Made by a program: the position numbers and the translations under genes. Below the pieces are notes generated by a model, which worked only from the letters and a program-made list of their open reading frames with translations, was not told where the DNA came from and ran no database searches. DNA of 64,000 bases from NCBI RefSeq assembly GCF_015291645.1, contig NZ_CP030055.1, positions 6,324,001-6,388,000 of the forward strand. Direction: 5' to 3'. This DNA comes from Bradyrhizobium sp. CCBAU 53340 (GTDB taxonomy: Bacteria > Pseudomonadota > Alphaproteobacteria > Rhizobiales > Xanthobacteraceae). Positions 27,586 to 36,970 of the stretch are shown piece by piece (positions within the stretch are counted from its first letter, which is position 1; every line of letters begins with the position of its first letter).

Positions 27586-28338
27586 TCAATCGGTTGCGGT
27601 CTTGATCAGCGCAAGCGCCGGCAAGAGGTCGAGATGGGTTCGGTTGCGCAGTGCCAGCCGCAGGTTTCGCACCGCAAGCCGGGCATGCTCGCGCATGACA
27701 GCTTCAGCGCGCGCGCCCTCGCGGTTCTCGATGGCGTCGATCACCACGCGATGATGCTCCTGCCCGATGATCAGAATCTGCTGCGCCTCAGGCAGCGCCG
27801 ATTGCGCCATCACGAAACCGCTTGGGGAGGCGAACGGCAGCGCCGAGGCGCGGTCGATCTGCCGGATCAGCGGCGGGCTGCGCGACAGTTCAGTCAGAAG
27901 TGCGTGGAAGCGCGCGTTCAGCGTGACATAGGTCGAGAAGGCTTCGATCGAGATCGGCACCTGCCGCAGCAATTCGTCGATTGCGGCGAGACACTCCTTC
28001 AGCGGCTCGAGCTCGCGCGCGGAGACGCCGCGCTCGGCGGCAAAGCGCGCGGCGAGGCCTTCCAGCGTGCCGCGCAGCTCGATGGAATCGGAGATGTCGC
28101 GCTCCGAGAATGCCTTGACCATGAAGCCGCCGGAGGGAATCGCTTCCAAGAGCCCCTCCTCCTCCAGCCGCACCAGCGCCATGCGCACCGGGGTGCGCGA
28201 GGCGCCGGTGGTTTCCACAGCCTGGAGCTCGGAGATGCGCTCGCCCGGCCGCAGACTGCCATCCAGGATCTGGTCGCGCAGCGCCAGCTGCGCCTTCACC
28301 GTCTGCGAGACGGAGCGGTCGACCTCACGATCGGCCAT
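27586..28338 (-). CDS. vanR: GntR/FCD-family regulator of the van operon
   Basis: A 250-residue GntR-type repressor. Winged-helix motif ASRTPVRMALVRLEEEGLLE at about 46-65 is preceded by LRDQILDGSLRPGERISELQ; the FCD ligand domain follows (ELRGTLEGLAARFAAE, EHHRVVIDAIENREGARAEA). It lies inside the operon, 3 bp after vanA and 10 bp before vanB, an arrangement that would give autoregulation. Two GTATAC-centred palindromes upstream of vanA are its likely operators. The inducer, vanillate or a related methoxy-aromatic, is inferred from its neighbours. Confidence 0.82.
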   Translation of the reverse strand: MADREVDRSVSQTVKAQLALRDQILDGSLRPGERISELQAVETTGASRTPVRMALVRLEEEGLLEAIPSGGFMVKAFSERDISDSIELRGTLEGLAARFAAERGVSARELEPLKECLAAIDELLRQVPISIEAFSTYVTLNARFHALLTELSRSPPLIRQIDRASALPFASPSGFVMAQSALPEAQQILIIGQEHHRVVIDAIENREGARAEAVMREHARLAVRNLRLALRNRTHLDLLPALALIKTATD

Positions 28339-28341
28339 GCT

Positions 28342-29391
28342 CTACTCCGCAGCCTGGAGATGCGTCGGCCCATTTTCCTTCGCCACCATCCTGTCAATCA
28401 GCTTGCGCGTCCACATCGCGCCGGCGTCGATGTTGAGGTTGTAGAAGATGCGATCGGGGTTCTCGTCCATCGCGCGCTGCTGCGCTTCGAGGATCAATTC
28501 GTCCTCGCGGAAGATGCCGGAGACGCCCTCGCGGATCTCGGTCGTGATGCGCTGCTCGCCGATCTGGTAGTTGCGGACGAAGGCCCAGAAATAATGGCAG
28601 GTCTTCTCGGTCTCCGGCGTGATGGTGTTGAGCACGAAGCCGTTGACGCCCTGCGAGCGGTCGCCCTCGGGCGCCCCGGTGCCTGTCGGCGCCACGCCGA
28701 CGTCGATGGCGATGGTGCACGGCGCCTCGAAGCGGATGATCTGCCAGCGGTCGACGAGGCCGGGCTTGCCGAGCTGCTTGGCCCAGAATGGCGGCGCCTC
28801 GATGCCGCGCATCCAGCGCGTCACGGTCACCGTCTTCTCGCCATGGGTGACGTCGAACGGCGCTTCGGCCACCGCGTCATTGCCGATGGAGGAGCCGTGC
28901 ACGAAGGTCTCGTGGGTGAGGTCCATGAGATTGTCGAGCACGAGGCGATAGTCGCAGTTCACACGAATGGTCTTGCCGTCGCCGGCCCAGGCCGGATCGT
29001 GGTTCCAGTGCATGTCGGGCACGAGCGCGGGATCCGCGAGTGCAGGATCGCCCATCCAGAGCCAGATGTAGCGATGGCGCTCGACCACGGGATAGGCGCG
29101 CACGCAGGCCGACGGATTGATGGTCTCCTGCGAGGGCATGAAGGTGCAGCGTCCCTGCGCATTGTATTTCAGGCCGTGATAGCCGCAGACGACGGTGTCG
29201 CCTTCCAGCCGGCCCTTGGACAGCGGCACCAGGCGATGCCAGCAAGCATCCTCCAGTGCGGCCACCGAGCCGTCGGCTTTGCGATACATCACGACGTGCT
29301 TGCCGCAGATCGTCCGCGGCAACAGCGCCGGCTTCACCTCGGCATCCCAGGCGGCGGCGTACCAGGCATTCATGGGAAAGGGTTTTGTCAC
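28342..29391 (-). CDS. vanA: vanillate O-demethylase oxygenase-type Rieske protein
   Basis: A 349-residue Rieske non-heme iron oxygenase. The Rieske cluster is C-W-H then C-G-Y-H (DACWHRLVPLSKG; VVCGYHGLKYN). The mononuclear iron site is NLMDLTHETFVHGSSIG, essentially the VanA signature (D-x2-H-x4-H). The GTG start at 29391 has AGGAGG about 8 nt upstream. VanA demethylates vanillate to protocatechuate and formaldehyde; related members act on other methoxy-aromatics such as syringate or dicamba, so the exact substrate is open. It is first in an operon with regulator and reductase genes. Confidence 0.85.
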   Translation of the reverse strand: MTKPFPMNAWYAAAWDAEVKPALLPRTICGKHVVMYRKADGSVAALEDACWHRLVPLSKGRLEGDTVVCGYHGLKYNAQGRCTFMPSQETINPSACVRAYPVVERHRYIWLWMGDPALADPALVPDMHWNHDPAWAGDGKTIRVNCDYRLVLDNLMDLTHETFVHGSSIGNDAVAEAPFDVTHGEKTVTVTRWMRGIEAPPFWAKQLGKPGLVDRWQIIRFEAPCTIAIDVGVAPTGTGAPEGDRSQGVNGFVLNTITPETEKTCHYFWAFVRNYQIGEQRITTEIREGVSGIFREDELILEAQQRAMDENPDRIFYNLNIDAGAMWTRKLIDRMVAKENGPTHLQAAE

Positions 29392-29421
29392 CGGCGATCC
29401 TCCTGAGCTTCTGTATGCGTT

Positions 29422-29504
29422 CTGTATACAATATAGGAAGGTGAGAATCTTTCAAGACTGGTTTTTACGTACTATAACACCTACAACCTATAATATGTAT
29501 ACAT
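29422..29504 (-). promoter_or_regulatory. van promoter with two GTATAC-centred operators
   Basis: CTGTATACAA (29422-29431) and the perfect palindrome ATGTATACAT (29495-29504) have centres 73 bp apart, close to seven DNA turns. On the minus strand TTGAAA, a 16-nt spacer and TATTGT form a possible promoter whose -10 lies in the proximal site. This fits a dimeric GntR repressor binding two sites. Confidence 0.6.
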
Positions 29505-29529
29505 TCCGACAAAAAACTGGGGAGGCAAT

Positions 29530-29614
29530 GTCATGGCCGGGCTTGTCCCGGCCATCCACGCATCGCCGCCTGGCACCAAGAACGTGGATGCCCGGGACAA
29601 GCCCGGGCATGACA
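29530..29614. repeat. palindromic intergenic repeat related to the one at 23993
   Basis: A shorter member of the same type: GTCATGGCCGGGCTTGTCCC followed by GGCCATCCACG on the left, and CGTGGATGCCCGGGACAAGC then CCGGGCATGAC on the right. It lies between the van promoter and the 3' end of pgm. Confidence 0.8.
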
Positions 29615-29658
29615 GCCTCTCGCGAGTATAGAGATGGTGCGGTTCTGCGCGTCGGCAG

Positions 29659-31305
29659 TTACGCCCCGAACACCTTCGCCAAACCGGCCTGGGCTTCTTC
29701 CTGAATCCGCTTCAGGTGATCGGTGCTGCGGAAGCTTTCCGCGTAGATCTTGTAGACATCCTCGGTGCCGGAGGGGCGTGCCGCGAACCAGCCGAAATCA
29801 GTCTCGACCTTGATCCCGCCGAACGGCTGGCCGTTGCCGGGCGCCTTGCTCAGCGTTGAGCGGACGGGATCACCGGCGAGGTCCTTGAGGCCGAGTTGTT
29901 CGGGCGTGACGGATTTCAGGATGTTCTTCTGCGGCCCGGTCGCGGCAACGTCGATGCGGGCGTAGTGTGGCATGCCGAACTCGGCGGTGAGATCATTGAA
30001 CAGCTGGCTCGGATCGCGGCCGGTCTTGGCCATGATCTCGGCTGCGAGCAGGCCGAGGATGATGCCGTCCTTGTCGGTGGTCCACACAGAGCCGTCGCGG
30101 CGCAGGAACGAGGCGCCCGCACTCTCCTCGCCGCCGAAGCCGAAGCTGCCCGTGAGAAGACCGTCGACGAACCATTTGAAGCCGACCGGCGTCTCGACCA
30201 CCTTGCGGCCGAGCTTCTTGGCAACGCGGTCGATGATCGAGCTCGACACCACGGTCTTGCCGATTGCGGCGTCCTTGCGCCAGTTCGGGCGGTGCGCGAA
30301 CAGATAGGAGATCGCGGTCGCCAGATAATGGTTGGGATTCATCAAGCCGCCGGTGCGCGTCACGATGCCGTGGCGATCGGCGTCGGTGTCGTTGGCGAAG
30401 GCGACGTCGAAGCGGTCGCGCATCGCGATCAGGCTCGCCATCGCGTAAGGAGACGAGCAATCCATGCGGACCTTGCCGTCCCAGTCCACGGTCATGAAGC
30501 GGAAGGTCGGGTCGATCGCCTCGTTCACCACGGTGGCCTTGAGGCCGTAGCGCGCGATGATCGGATGCCAGTAATGCACGGCGGCACCGCCGAGCGGATC
30601 GATGCCGATGTTGATGCCGGCGGATTTGATCAGCTCGAGATCGACGACATTGCCGAGATCGGCGACGTAAGGCGTGATGAAGTCGTAGGCATGGACGTTC
30701 GACGATTTCAGCGCCTTGGCGTAGTCGATGCGCTTCACGCCCTTGAAGCCGTCGGCGAGATAGGCATTGGCGCGTTTTTCGACCACGGAGGTGGCGTCGG
30801 TGTCGGCCGGGCCGCCATGCGGCGGATTGTATTTGTAGCCGCCATCCTCGGGGGGATTGTGCGAAGGCGTGATGACGACGCCGTCGGCAAGGCCTGACGT
30901 ACGGCCCTTGTTGTGGGTCAGGATCGCATGCGAGATCACGGGCGTCGGCGTGTAGCCGCCGTCCTTGTCGATCATGACCTCGACGCCGTTCGCCGCGAAC
31001 ACTTCCACGGCGCTGGCAAGCGCCGGCTCGGCCAGCGCATGGGTGTCGATGCCGATGAAGAGCGGACCGGTCAGGCCCTTCTCTTTTCTGTAGTCGCAGA
31101 TCGCCTGCGTAGTGGCGAGAATATGGCCCTCGTTGAAGGTATTCTTGAGCGAGGTGCCGCGGTGGCCTGATGTCCCGAACGCCACCCGCTGCGCCGGATC
31201 CGACACGTCCGGCTTGTTGGCGAAATAGGCCGTCACCAGCCTTGGAACATTGGCAAGCGCGCTCGGTGCAACCGGCTTACCCGCCGCGGGATCGACTTCT
31301 GCCAC
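29659..31305 (-). CDS. pgm: alpha-D-glucose-specific phosphoglucomutase
   Basis: A 548-residue phosphoglucomutase interconverting glucose-6-phosphate and glucose-1-phosphate, the entry to UDP-glucose and thus to the EPS precursors made by ugd. The catalytic phosphoserine loop is [11 protein letters not shown] and the metal loop is [11 protein letters not shown] (D-x-D-x-D); the sugar loop GGEESAGAS and phosphate loop [10 protein letters not shown] are present. The GTG start at 31305 ([17 protein letters not shown]) has GGAGAG about 6 nt upstream; the frame stays open to 31470 through repeat DNA. It lies outside the main EPS cluster. Confidence 0.93.
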   Translation of the reverse strand: MAEVDPAAGKPVAPSALANVPRLVTAYFANKPDVSDPAQRVAFGTSGHRGTSLKNTFNEGHILATTQAICDYRKEKGLTGPLFIGIDTHALAEPALASAVEVFAANGVEVMIDKDGGYTPTPVISHAILTHNKGRTSGLADGVVITPSHNPPEDGGYKYNPPHGGPADTDATSVVEKRANAYLADGFKGVKRIDYAKALKSSNVHAYDFITPYVADLGNVVDLELIKSAGINIGIDPLGGAAVHYWHPIIARYGLKATVVNEAIDPTFRFMTVDWDGKVRMDCSSPYAMASLIAMRDRFDVAFANDTDADRHGIVTRTGGLMNPNHYLATAISYLFAHRPNWRKDAAIGKTVVSSSIIDRVAKKLGRKVVETPVGFKWFVDGLLTGSFGFGGEESAGASFLRRDGSVWTTDKDGIILGLLAAEIMAKTGRDPSQLFNDLTAEFGMPHYARIDVAATGPQKNILKSVTPEQLGLKDLAGDPVRSTLSKAPGNGQPFGGIKVETDFGWFAARPSGTEDVYKIYAESFRSTDHLKRIQEEAQAGLAKVFGA

Positions 31306-31336
31306 TTCAACTCTCCGTCCTTCAAACGACAGCCTG

Positions 31337-31440
31337 GAGCTTTTCCGTTCCGACAGAATCGGAACGGAAGCTCTAGATTCTTGTTTTGACGCGTTTTCTT
31401 CGCGCGAACCGGTATCCAACTCGCTGGAAAACGCTTCAGA
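31337..31440. repeat. intergenic repeat with strong hairpin upstream of pgm
   Basis: The hairpin is GAGCTTTTCCGTTCCGA (31337-31353) against TCGGAACGGAAGCTC (31359-31373), followed by a stretch (TTTTGACGCGTTTTCTTCGC) that I recognise as the companion part of a repeat frequent between Bradyrhizobium genes. It differs from the other repeats in this window. Family name and outer limits are uncertain. Confidence 0.6.
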
Positions 31441-31718
31441 ACACCATACCATCGACCGGCTCATCGCCAAGCCGCTTGCCGGACCGGGGCGATGTCACAC
31501 TTCGGTCAAAGTCCCACCGACAACGCCCATCCTGCACAGGACGATCCATCGCGATTGCAGAAGACGGCCTCGTACTTTGGTGCCGGATGGCCATTGATGC
31601 AGAACAAAGAATCCCCGCGTGCGCTGAGGCACGCTGCCTCCCGTTTGATCAAAAAGCCAGTGCTTGCAGGAACAGGCTTGCAGGGCAGTCGGCGGATTTC
31701 GCTGGGGAGTAGCCAAAG
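31441..31718. other. intergenic stretch without a supported gene
   Basis: Short open frames occur but none has a ribosome-binding site or recognisable protein. It presumably holds the promoter of the cytochrome gene; no clear -35/-10 pair was found. Confidence 0.5.
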
Positions 31719-32096
31719 ATGACTGGACGTCCGATCGTGCTCATGCTGGCCCTAGCCGCATCATCCTTGACCCTGACGCCGGCCTCCGCCGCAGATTCGG
31801 CCGCGGGCAAGGCCATCTTCGAACGAACCTGCGAGAATTGCCATGCGGTGGTGATCGGCGTGAACAAGGTCGGCCCAAGCCTCTGGAATGTCCTCGACCG
31901 CAAGCCAGCCGCCATCCCTGACTTCGCCTATTCCGATGCAATGAAGGCCAACAAGCAGCCCTGGACCTCGACCGCGCTGGATACCTACCTCGCCGACCCC
32001 CGCGGCGACGTCCACGGCGTCAAGATGTTCTTTAAGGGGCTGCCGAACGCCGCAGACCGCGCCAACGTCATCGCCTATCTTCAGACGCTGAAATGA
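31719..32096 (+). CDS. periplasmic class I c-type cytochrome
   Basis: A 125-residue cytochrome c2-like protein with a signal peptide (cleavage near ASAADSA, about residue 24). Heme is bound by C38-E-N-C41-H42; M103 in GVKMFFKGLPN is the probable sixth ligand. Typical helices KAIFERTCENC and RANVIAYLQTLK are at the ends. It should carry electrons between periplasmic dehydrogenases or the bc1 complex and an oxidase. A GGGAG lies about 10 nt before the ATG. It appears monocistronic; the partner enzyme cannot be named. Confidence 0.9.
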   Translation: MTGRPIVLMLALAASSLTLTPASAADSAAGKAIFERTCENCHAVVIGVNKVGPSLWNVLDRKPAAIPDFAYSDAMKANKQPWTSTALDTYLADPRGDVHGVKMFFKGLPNAADRANVIAYLQTLK

Positions 32097-32239
32097 GGTG
32101 TCGCGGCGGACGCCGGAGAATCGTCCGCCGTAAAGGCTGGTTAACGTAAAGAAAGGCTTTCGCTTCGGTTTGGCCGGCTGCGCCTCTATGGTTTTCGCAT
32201 CGCAAGCGCGAGAGAAACGCGAGACCCAGGAGCGGCGTG

Positions 32240-33397
32240 ATGCAGGGGCAGACCCGATTGGCTGCCGGCCGGACCGACACAGGCGGAACGCCGTTCGGTC
32301 GTTCGCACAGCCTCGACTTCCTGCGCGGTCTTGCCATCCTCGGCGTGATGGCGATCCACGTTTCGCAATCCTTTCCGTCAAACATCCACGCCGTCGATTA
32401 CGCCTTCTTGTGCGGCTGGACCGGCGTCAACGTGTTCTACTTCGTCAGCGCCATGACGATGTGCCTGATGTGGACGCAGCGCAGTGAGGCGAACCCGACG
32501 CGCAAATTCTACATCCGCCGCTTCCTGCGGATCGCGCCGCTGTTCTGGCTCGCGATCCCGGTCTACCTGTTCATCAACGGCACGGGACCGAGCTACAATG
32601 CGCCTGACGGCATCGGGCCGCATCAGATCATCCTGACCGCGACATTCTTGCACGGCTTCTGGCCGGACAGCATCAACAGCGTCGTGCCGGGCGACTGGTC
32701 GATCGCGGCCGAGATGATGTTCTATCTCGTCTTCCCGTTCGTGATCATCGCATTCGGGTCGCGCCGGCACCTGTATCTTGCCCTGGCGATCGTGCTGCAT
32801 CTCGTCAATGTCTGCCTGTTCAAGCCGTTGGCGTTCGCGCTGTTCTCTGCCTATTACGGGCCCGGCCACGAAGCCTTCGTCTGGAACGCCCTGCACATCA
32901 GCTTCCTGAACCAGCTGCCGATCTTCCTGGTCGGCTGCGCGCTATTCTTCGCGCTGCGCGACGGCTTTGCGAGGTCCGATGCCGCGTTCCTGGCCGCCTT
33001 CATCGCACTGTCCTTCGTGGCCGACCGCGCGACCGGGTCGCACGAGTTCAACTATCTCGCGATCAATCTCGTGCTCGGCGCATGCGTGTTCTGGTGCATC
33101 CGCCTGGCACTCCGCCTGCAGCCGATCGAGGCGCTCGGCCGCAATTCCTATTCGATGTATCTGTCGCATTTCGCGGTGATCTACGGTCTGCATCACGTGT
33201 GGCCGTTAGCCGACGGGCTGGCCTCGCTGCTGCTCGCCTATGTGGTTACTGCCGCGCTGAGCTATCTCGTCGCGCGCGCGACCTGGCATCTGGTCGAACG
33301 GCGCGCCCAGGATCTGGCGCATCGCCTGACGTCGCCCGGATCGATCCGCCCGGCCATCCAGCCGACCATGGCCGCACACGCGACAGGCCTGCGCTGA
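32240..33397 (+). CDS. acyltransferase-3 family membrane protein
   Basis: A 385-residue OafA/NodX-type membrane O-acyltransferase with about ten helices. The family start motif is SLDFLRGLAILGVMAIHVSQ with the conserved His; FYIRRFLRIAPLFWLAIPVY carries the RR-x-LRI-P motif; GDWSIAAEMMFYLVFP is the third family signature. It would transfer acetyl or another acyl group to a sugar of a surface glycan. The ATG at 32240 has AGGAG about 10 nt upstream. It lies 2-3 kb outside the main EPS cluster, so its acceptor glycan is uncertain. Confidence 0.85.
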   Translation: MQGQTRLAAGRTDTGGTPFGRSHSLDFLRGLAILGVMAIHVSQSFPSNIHAVDYAFLCGWTGVNVFYFVSAMTMCLMWTQRSEANPTRKFYIRRFLRIAPLFWLAIPVYLFINGTGPSYNAPDGIGPHQIILTATFLHGFWPDSINSVVPGDWSIAAEMMFYLVFPFVIIAFGSRRHLYLALAIVLHLVNVCLFKPLAFALFSAYYGPGHEAFVWNALHISFLNQLPIFLVGCALFFALRDGFARSDAAFLAAFIALSFVADRATGSHEFNYLAINLVLGACVFWCIRLALRLQPIEALGRNSYSMYLSHFAVIYGLHHVWPLADGLASLLLAYVVTAALSYLVARATWHLVERRAQDLAHRLTSPGSIRPAIQPTMAAHATGLR

Positions 33398-33450
33398 GCG
33401 CGCTGTTCCCGCGGCCCGATCCGGCTTGCCTGGCGGCTGACTTCGAACCT

Positions 33451-33479
33451 AGTGTGACTCAAATCGAAGGCTTCACACT
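33451..33479. promoter_or_regulatory. inverted repeat just upstream of the MBL hydrolase gene
   Basis: AGTGTGA (33451-33457) and TCACACT (33473-33479) are perfect 7-bp arms ending 12 bp before the ATG. It could be an operator or an mRNA hairpin near the ribosome-binding site (GGAG). Confidence 0.4.
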
Positions 33480-33491
33480 GGAGTAGACGCC

Positions 33492-34340
33492 ATGGAAGTC
33501 ATTCTGCTCGGTACCGGCGGCCCGCGCCCGGACCCGCGTCGCATGGCGACGACCACGCTGATCAGGCTCGGCGAGGAGAACATCCTGTTCGATGCCGGCC
33601 GCGGCGTCATGCTGCAGCTGAGCAAGGCCGGCGTGCCGCTCGGTGCCATCAACACGGTCTTCCTCACGCACCACCATTTCGACCATATCGGCGACCTCTA
33701 CGACGTGATGCTGAATTCGTGGATGCACGGCCGCAAGGACGCTCTGCGCATCTTCGGGCCACCCGACACCGAACGGCTCGTCAACACGCTGGTCACGCAG
33801 GTCTACGACAAGGACATCGCCTGGCGCGACCAGGGCGAGCCGACCTTCGGCGGCTGGAAGCCGGTCGTCGCAACGGACATCATTCCCGGTCCCGTCCTCG
33901 ACACCGGGCGCTGGAAGATCAGCGCCGAGCTCGTCTCGCATGGCGACGGGCTCGACATGTCGCCGGCGTTTCTCGCGCGCTGGATGTGTCTCGGCTACCG
34001 TTTCGAGGCGGACGGCAAGGTCATCGCGATTTCCGGCGACACGGTCCCCTGCCCCGGCCTCGAGCGGCTGGCCGAGGGAGCCGACCTGCTTGTGCAGGTC
34101 TGCTTTCTGGCCACGCCGGAGATCAACAACGACCATTTGCGCCGGCTTGCGAAATTCACGATCGCCTGCGGCGACACGGTCGGCAAGATCGCGGCCAAGG
34201 CCGGCGTGAAGAAGCTCGCGCTGACCCATCACCGGCCGCGCACCGACGATGCCATGCTGGAGGCACTGCTTGCCGATGTTCGCAAAGACTATTCGGGTCC
34301 CGTCATCATTGGCGAGGACCTTACGCGGATCGAGGTCTGA
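33492..34340 (+). CDS. MBL-fold metallo-hydrolase, RNase Z / arylsulfatase-like
   Basis: A 282-residue metallo-beta-lactamase-fold hydrolase. The HxHxDH zinc motif is H60-H61-H62-F63-D64-H65 in LTHHHFDHIGDLYDV, with the later ligands in LVSHGDG, AISGDTV and LALTHHRPR. The start MEVILLGTGGPRPDPRRMAT is the RNase Z-like N-terminal strand. Length is close to RNase Z, but the exosite arm of tRNA-processing enzymes is not evident, so a small-molecule ester, lactone or sulfate substrate is as likely. It is convergent with the aldose epimerase gene, 6 bp apart. Confidence 0.83.
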   Translation: MEVILLGTGGPRPDPRRMATTTLIRLGEENILFDAGRGVMLQLSKAGVPLGAINTVFLTHHHFDHIGDLYDVMLNSWMHGRKDALRIFGPPDTERLVNTLVTQVYDKDIAWRDQGEPTFGGWKPVVATDIIPGPVLDTGRWKISAELVSHGDGLDMSPAFLARWMCLGYRFEADGKVIAISGDTVPCPGLERLAEGADLLVQVCFLATPEINNDHLRRLAKFTIACGDTVGKIAAKAGVKKLALTHHRPRTDDAMLEALLADVRKDYSGPVIIGEDLTRIEV

Positions 34341-34346
34341 GCGCCG

Positions 34347-35237
34347 TCAGGACGATCCAACCTCGATCCGGAACGACAACTGCTCTTCAGCGCCGGGCGC
34401 AATGTGCATCAGGCCCGGCTTGTCGATGAATTCGCCGTCAAAGCCGGCGGGGCTGGCATAGCCGCGCCAGGGCTCGATGCAGACGAACGGCGCGCCCGAC
34501 GGTTTCGACCAGACGCCGAGCTCGCGAAAGCCGCGCCATGACATCTTGAGCCAGGGCCCGGTCGACGCCCCTTCCACCGCGGCGTAGCGGACCGTGTTGC
34601 TCTCGATCCGGTCGAAGATGATGGCATCATCGACGAACAGGGCTTCGGACAAAGGCAATACTGTGCCTTTGACCGGGCTTGGCTCGGCTGCCGCACGCAG
34701 CAGCCCGCCATCGAGACGCCGAACCGGAGCGGCCTCCGCCTTCGCAAAGGTCAGCGCGTAGCTTTCCTTGGGCGCGCCGGGCTGCGCCGGCCAGTTGAAA
34801 GCGGGATGGCCACCGAGCGAGGCCGGCAATGTCTCCTTGCCGGTGTTGGCGATCGTCAGCGCAAAATCGAGACCGGTGTCATCGATCGCATAGCTGGCCG
34901 TCAGGCGGAACGCGAACGGATAGAGCGCGCGTGTCCTCTCGTCGTCTTCGAGCACCAGCGCGCAACGGTTTTCGCCGCGCTCGGTCCACGCAAAGCGGCT
35001 GTCACGCGCAAAGCCATGCTGCGTCATCCGGTACGTCTTGCCCCGGTGCCTCAACTCGTCGTTGGCGAGACGTCCGACGATCGGAAACAGCAGCGGCGCG
35101 TGGCGCGGCCAGGCCGGCCCCGCCTGCCAGATGAACTCGGTGCCGCCGCCATCCGTCAGCGAGCACATCTCCGCGCCCTCCGCCTTGATGGTCGCGGCAA
35201 GCCCGCCACTGCGGATCGTGTGCGTGTCGTCGGTCAT
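34347..35237 (-). CDS. aldose 1-epimerase family protein
   Basis: A 296-residue galactose-mutarotase-fold protein. The family motifs are FPIVGRLANDELRHRGKTYR, HGFARDSRFAW with the catalytic-type His, SLGGHPAFNWP with the second His, and the C-terminal CIEPWRGYA with the catalytic-type Glu. Members interconvert alpha and beta anomers of hexoses; this LacX-like branch has undefined sugar specificity. The ATG at 35237 has GGAGAC about 5 nt upstream, deciding against 35315. It could act on sugars from EPS turnover, but that is only positional inference. Confidence 0.85.
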   Translation of the reverse strand: MTDDTHTIRSGGLAATIKAEGAEMCSLTDGGGTEFIWQAGPAWPRHAPLLFPIVGRLANDELRHRGKTYRMTQHGFARDSRFAWTERGENRCALVLEDDERTRALYPFAFRLTASYAIDDTGLDFALTIANTGKETLPASLGGHPAFNWPAQPGAPKESYALTFAKAEAAPVRRLDGGLLRAAAEPSPVKGTVLPLSEALFVDDAIIFDRIESNTVRYAAVEGASTGPWLKMSWRGFRELGVWSKPSGAPFVCIEPWRGYASPAGFDGEFIDKPGLMHIAPGAEEQLSFRIEVGSS

Positions 35238-35374
35238 GACCGTCTCCATTGCGGCAACAAGGCCGACGGCCCGAAGGACCGTGGCTTCATGCGCATGGAC
35301 CATACCGCATGACAAACCGTTTCGCTCGCCTGGAAACCAGCGAAAAGTCGCAGCTCAGCAGCGCAGCGTAGCGC

Positions 35375-35473
35375 TAAAGCGTGATGCGATCAGGATGAAT
35401 CGTCATCGCGCTTTAGGTTATTGGTTGAGCATGCTTCGGAAAACCGCTGCGCACTTTTCCGGATCATGCTCTA
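35375..35473. repeat. RIME-like double-hairpin repeat, copy A
   Basis: TAAAGCGTGATGCGATCAGG ... ATCGTCATCGCGCTTTAGG forms the first hairpin; GAGCATGCTTCGGAAAACCG ... TTTTCCGGATCATGCTCTA forms the second. The last three bases, CTA, are the TAG stop codon of ugd on the minus strand. Related copies are at 49211 and 63312. Confidence 0.88.
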
Positions 35474-36784
35474 GGCTTGAGACGACCGCCCCACGCTCTC
35501 ATAAATGAAGCCGGCTGCAGCCATCTCTTCGGGGCGATAGATGTTGCGAAGATCGACGACGACGGGCTGCGCCATGGTCCCCTTCAACCGGTCGAGATCC
35601 AGCGCGCGGAACTGCACCCATTCGGTGACGATGACTATTGCGTCGGCGCCTTGTGCGCAGGAATAGGCATCTTCGCAATAGGTGATGTTGGGCAGCTCGC
35701 TCTTGGCCTGCTCCATGCCGACCGGATCGAACGCCTTCACCTTCGCGCCCATGTCGAGGAGGCCTGTGACCAGCGGGATCGACGGCGCATCGCGCATGTC
35801 GTCGGTGTCGGGCTTGAAGGTGAGGCCGAGCACCGCGATGGTCTTGCCGCGCAAGGAGCCGCCGAGCGCCTGGCTCACTTTGCGCGCCATCGCGCGCTTG
35901 CGGTTCTCGTTGACCGCCAGCACGGATTCGACGATGCGCAACGAGACGTCGTAGTCCTGCGCGATCTTGATCAGCGCTTTGGTGTCCTTGGGGAAACAGG
36001 AGCCGCCGAAGCCGGGACCGGCGTGCAGGAACTTGGTGCCGATGCGATTGTCCAGGCCAATGCCGCGCGCGACCTCCTGCACATTGGCGCCGACCTTCTC
36101 GGAGAGATCGGCGATCTCGTTGATGAAGGTGATCTTGGTCGCCAGGAAGGCGTTGGCGGCGTATTTGATCATCTCGGCGGTGCGGCGCGCGGTGAACATC
36201 AGCGGCGCCTGGTTCAGCGACAGCGGCCGATAGACGTCGCCCATCACCTTGCGGCCGCGCTCGTCGGAGGTGCCGACCACGACGCGATCGGGGAATTTGA
36301 AGTCGCGGATCGCCGCGCCCTCGCGCAGGAACTCGGGATTGGACGCGACCACGACGTCCGCCTTCGGATTGGTCTCGCGGATGATGCGCTCGACCTCGTC
36401 GCCGGTGCCGACAGGCACGGTCGACTTCGTCACCACCACGGTGAAGCCCGACAACGATTGCGCGATCTCCTTCGCGGCGGCGTAGACATAGGAGAGATCG
36501 GCATGGCCGTCGCCGCGGCGCGAGGGCGTGCCGACGGCGATGAACACGGCATCGGCATCCGCAACCGGCTGCGACAGATCAGTGGTGAAGCTCAGGCGCT
36601 TGGCCTTGACGTTGGTCGCGACCAGTTCGTCGAGGCCCGGTTCATAGATCGGGATTTCACCGCGATGAAGCGCCGCGATCTTCCTCTCGTCCTTGTCGAC
36701 ACAAACCACGTCGTGGCCGAAATCAGCAAAGCAGGCCCCGGACACCAGTCCCACGTAACCCGTGCCGATCATCGTGATGCGCAT
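35471..36784 (-). CDS. ugd: UDP-glucose 6-dehydrogenase
   Basis: A 437-residue UDP-glucose dehydrogenase, oxidising UDP-glucose to UDP-glucuronate with two NAD+. The Rossmann motif is GTGYVGLVSGACFADFGHDV at the N-terminus; the catalytic Cys is C263 in GFGGSCFPKDTKAL. It supplies UDP-glucuronate for the neighbouring epimerase, hence UDP-galacturonate for the polymer. The stop codon TAG is contributed by repeat copy A. It is separated from the epimerase gene by about 185 bp on the same strand, so it may have its own promoter. Confidence 0.95.
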   Translation of the reverse strand: MRITMIGTGYVGLVSGACFADFGHDVVCVDKDERKIAALHRGEIPIYEPGLDELVATNVKAKRLSFTTDLSQPVADADAVFIAVGTPSRRGDGHADLSYVYAAAKEIAQSLSGFTVVVTKSTVPVGTGDEVERIIRETNPKADVVVASNPEFLREGAAIRDFKFPDRVVVGTSDERGRKVMGDVYRPLSLNQAPLMFTARRTAEMIKYAANAFLATKITFINEIADLSEKVGANVQEVARGIGLDNRIGTKFLHAGPGFGGSCFPKDTKALIKIAQDYDVSLRIVESVLAVNENRKRAMARKVSQALGGSLRGKTIAVLGLTFKPDTDDMRDAPSIPLVTGLLDMGAKVKAFDPVGMEQAKSELPNITYCEDAYSCAQGADAIVIVTEWVQFRALDLDRLKGTMAQPVVVDLRNIYRPEEMAAAGFIYESVGRSSQA

Positions 36785-36970
36785 GAAAAACTCTTTCCGT
36801 TGAAGACGGATGTTCCACCGAACACCCTAGACCAATTCTCTATCCGGTCGCACGCCCAACATTAGGGCAGACTGCTTCGCGAACCGAATAAACCTTAGCC
36901 GCCGCGAATGACGAGCGAACTACTCCGGCCTCGGGCCGAGCAGCTTCTGCCTAGCCGTTCGATTGGGCGA

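Noticed and set aside
27511..29406. 631-codon plus-strand frame over the van operon
   Set aside because: It crosses parts of three recognised minus-strand genes; no family resemblance.
31337..31440. Hairpin region considered as a mobile-element end or riboswitch
   Set aside because: No transposase or target duplication was seen, and the sequence matches a common intergenic repeat type rather than a known aptamer.
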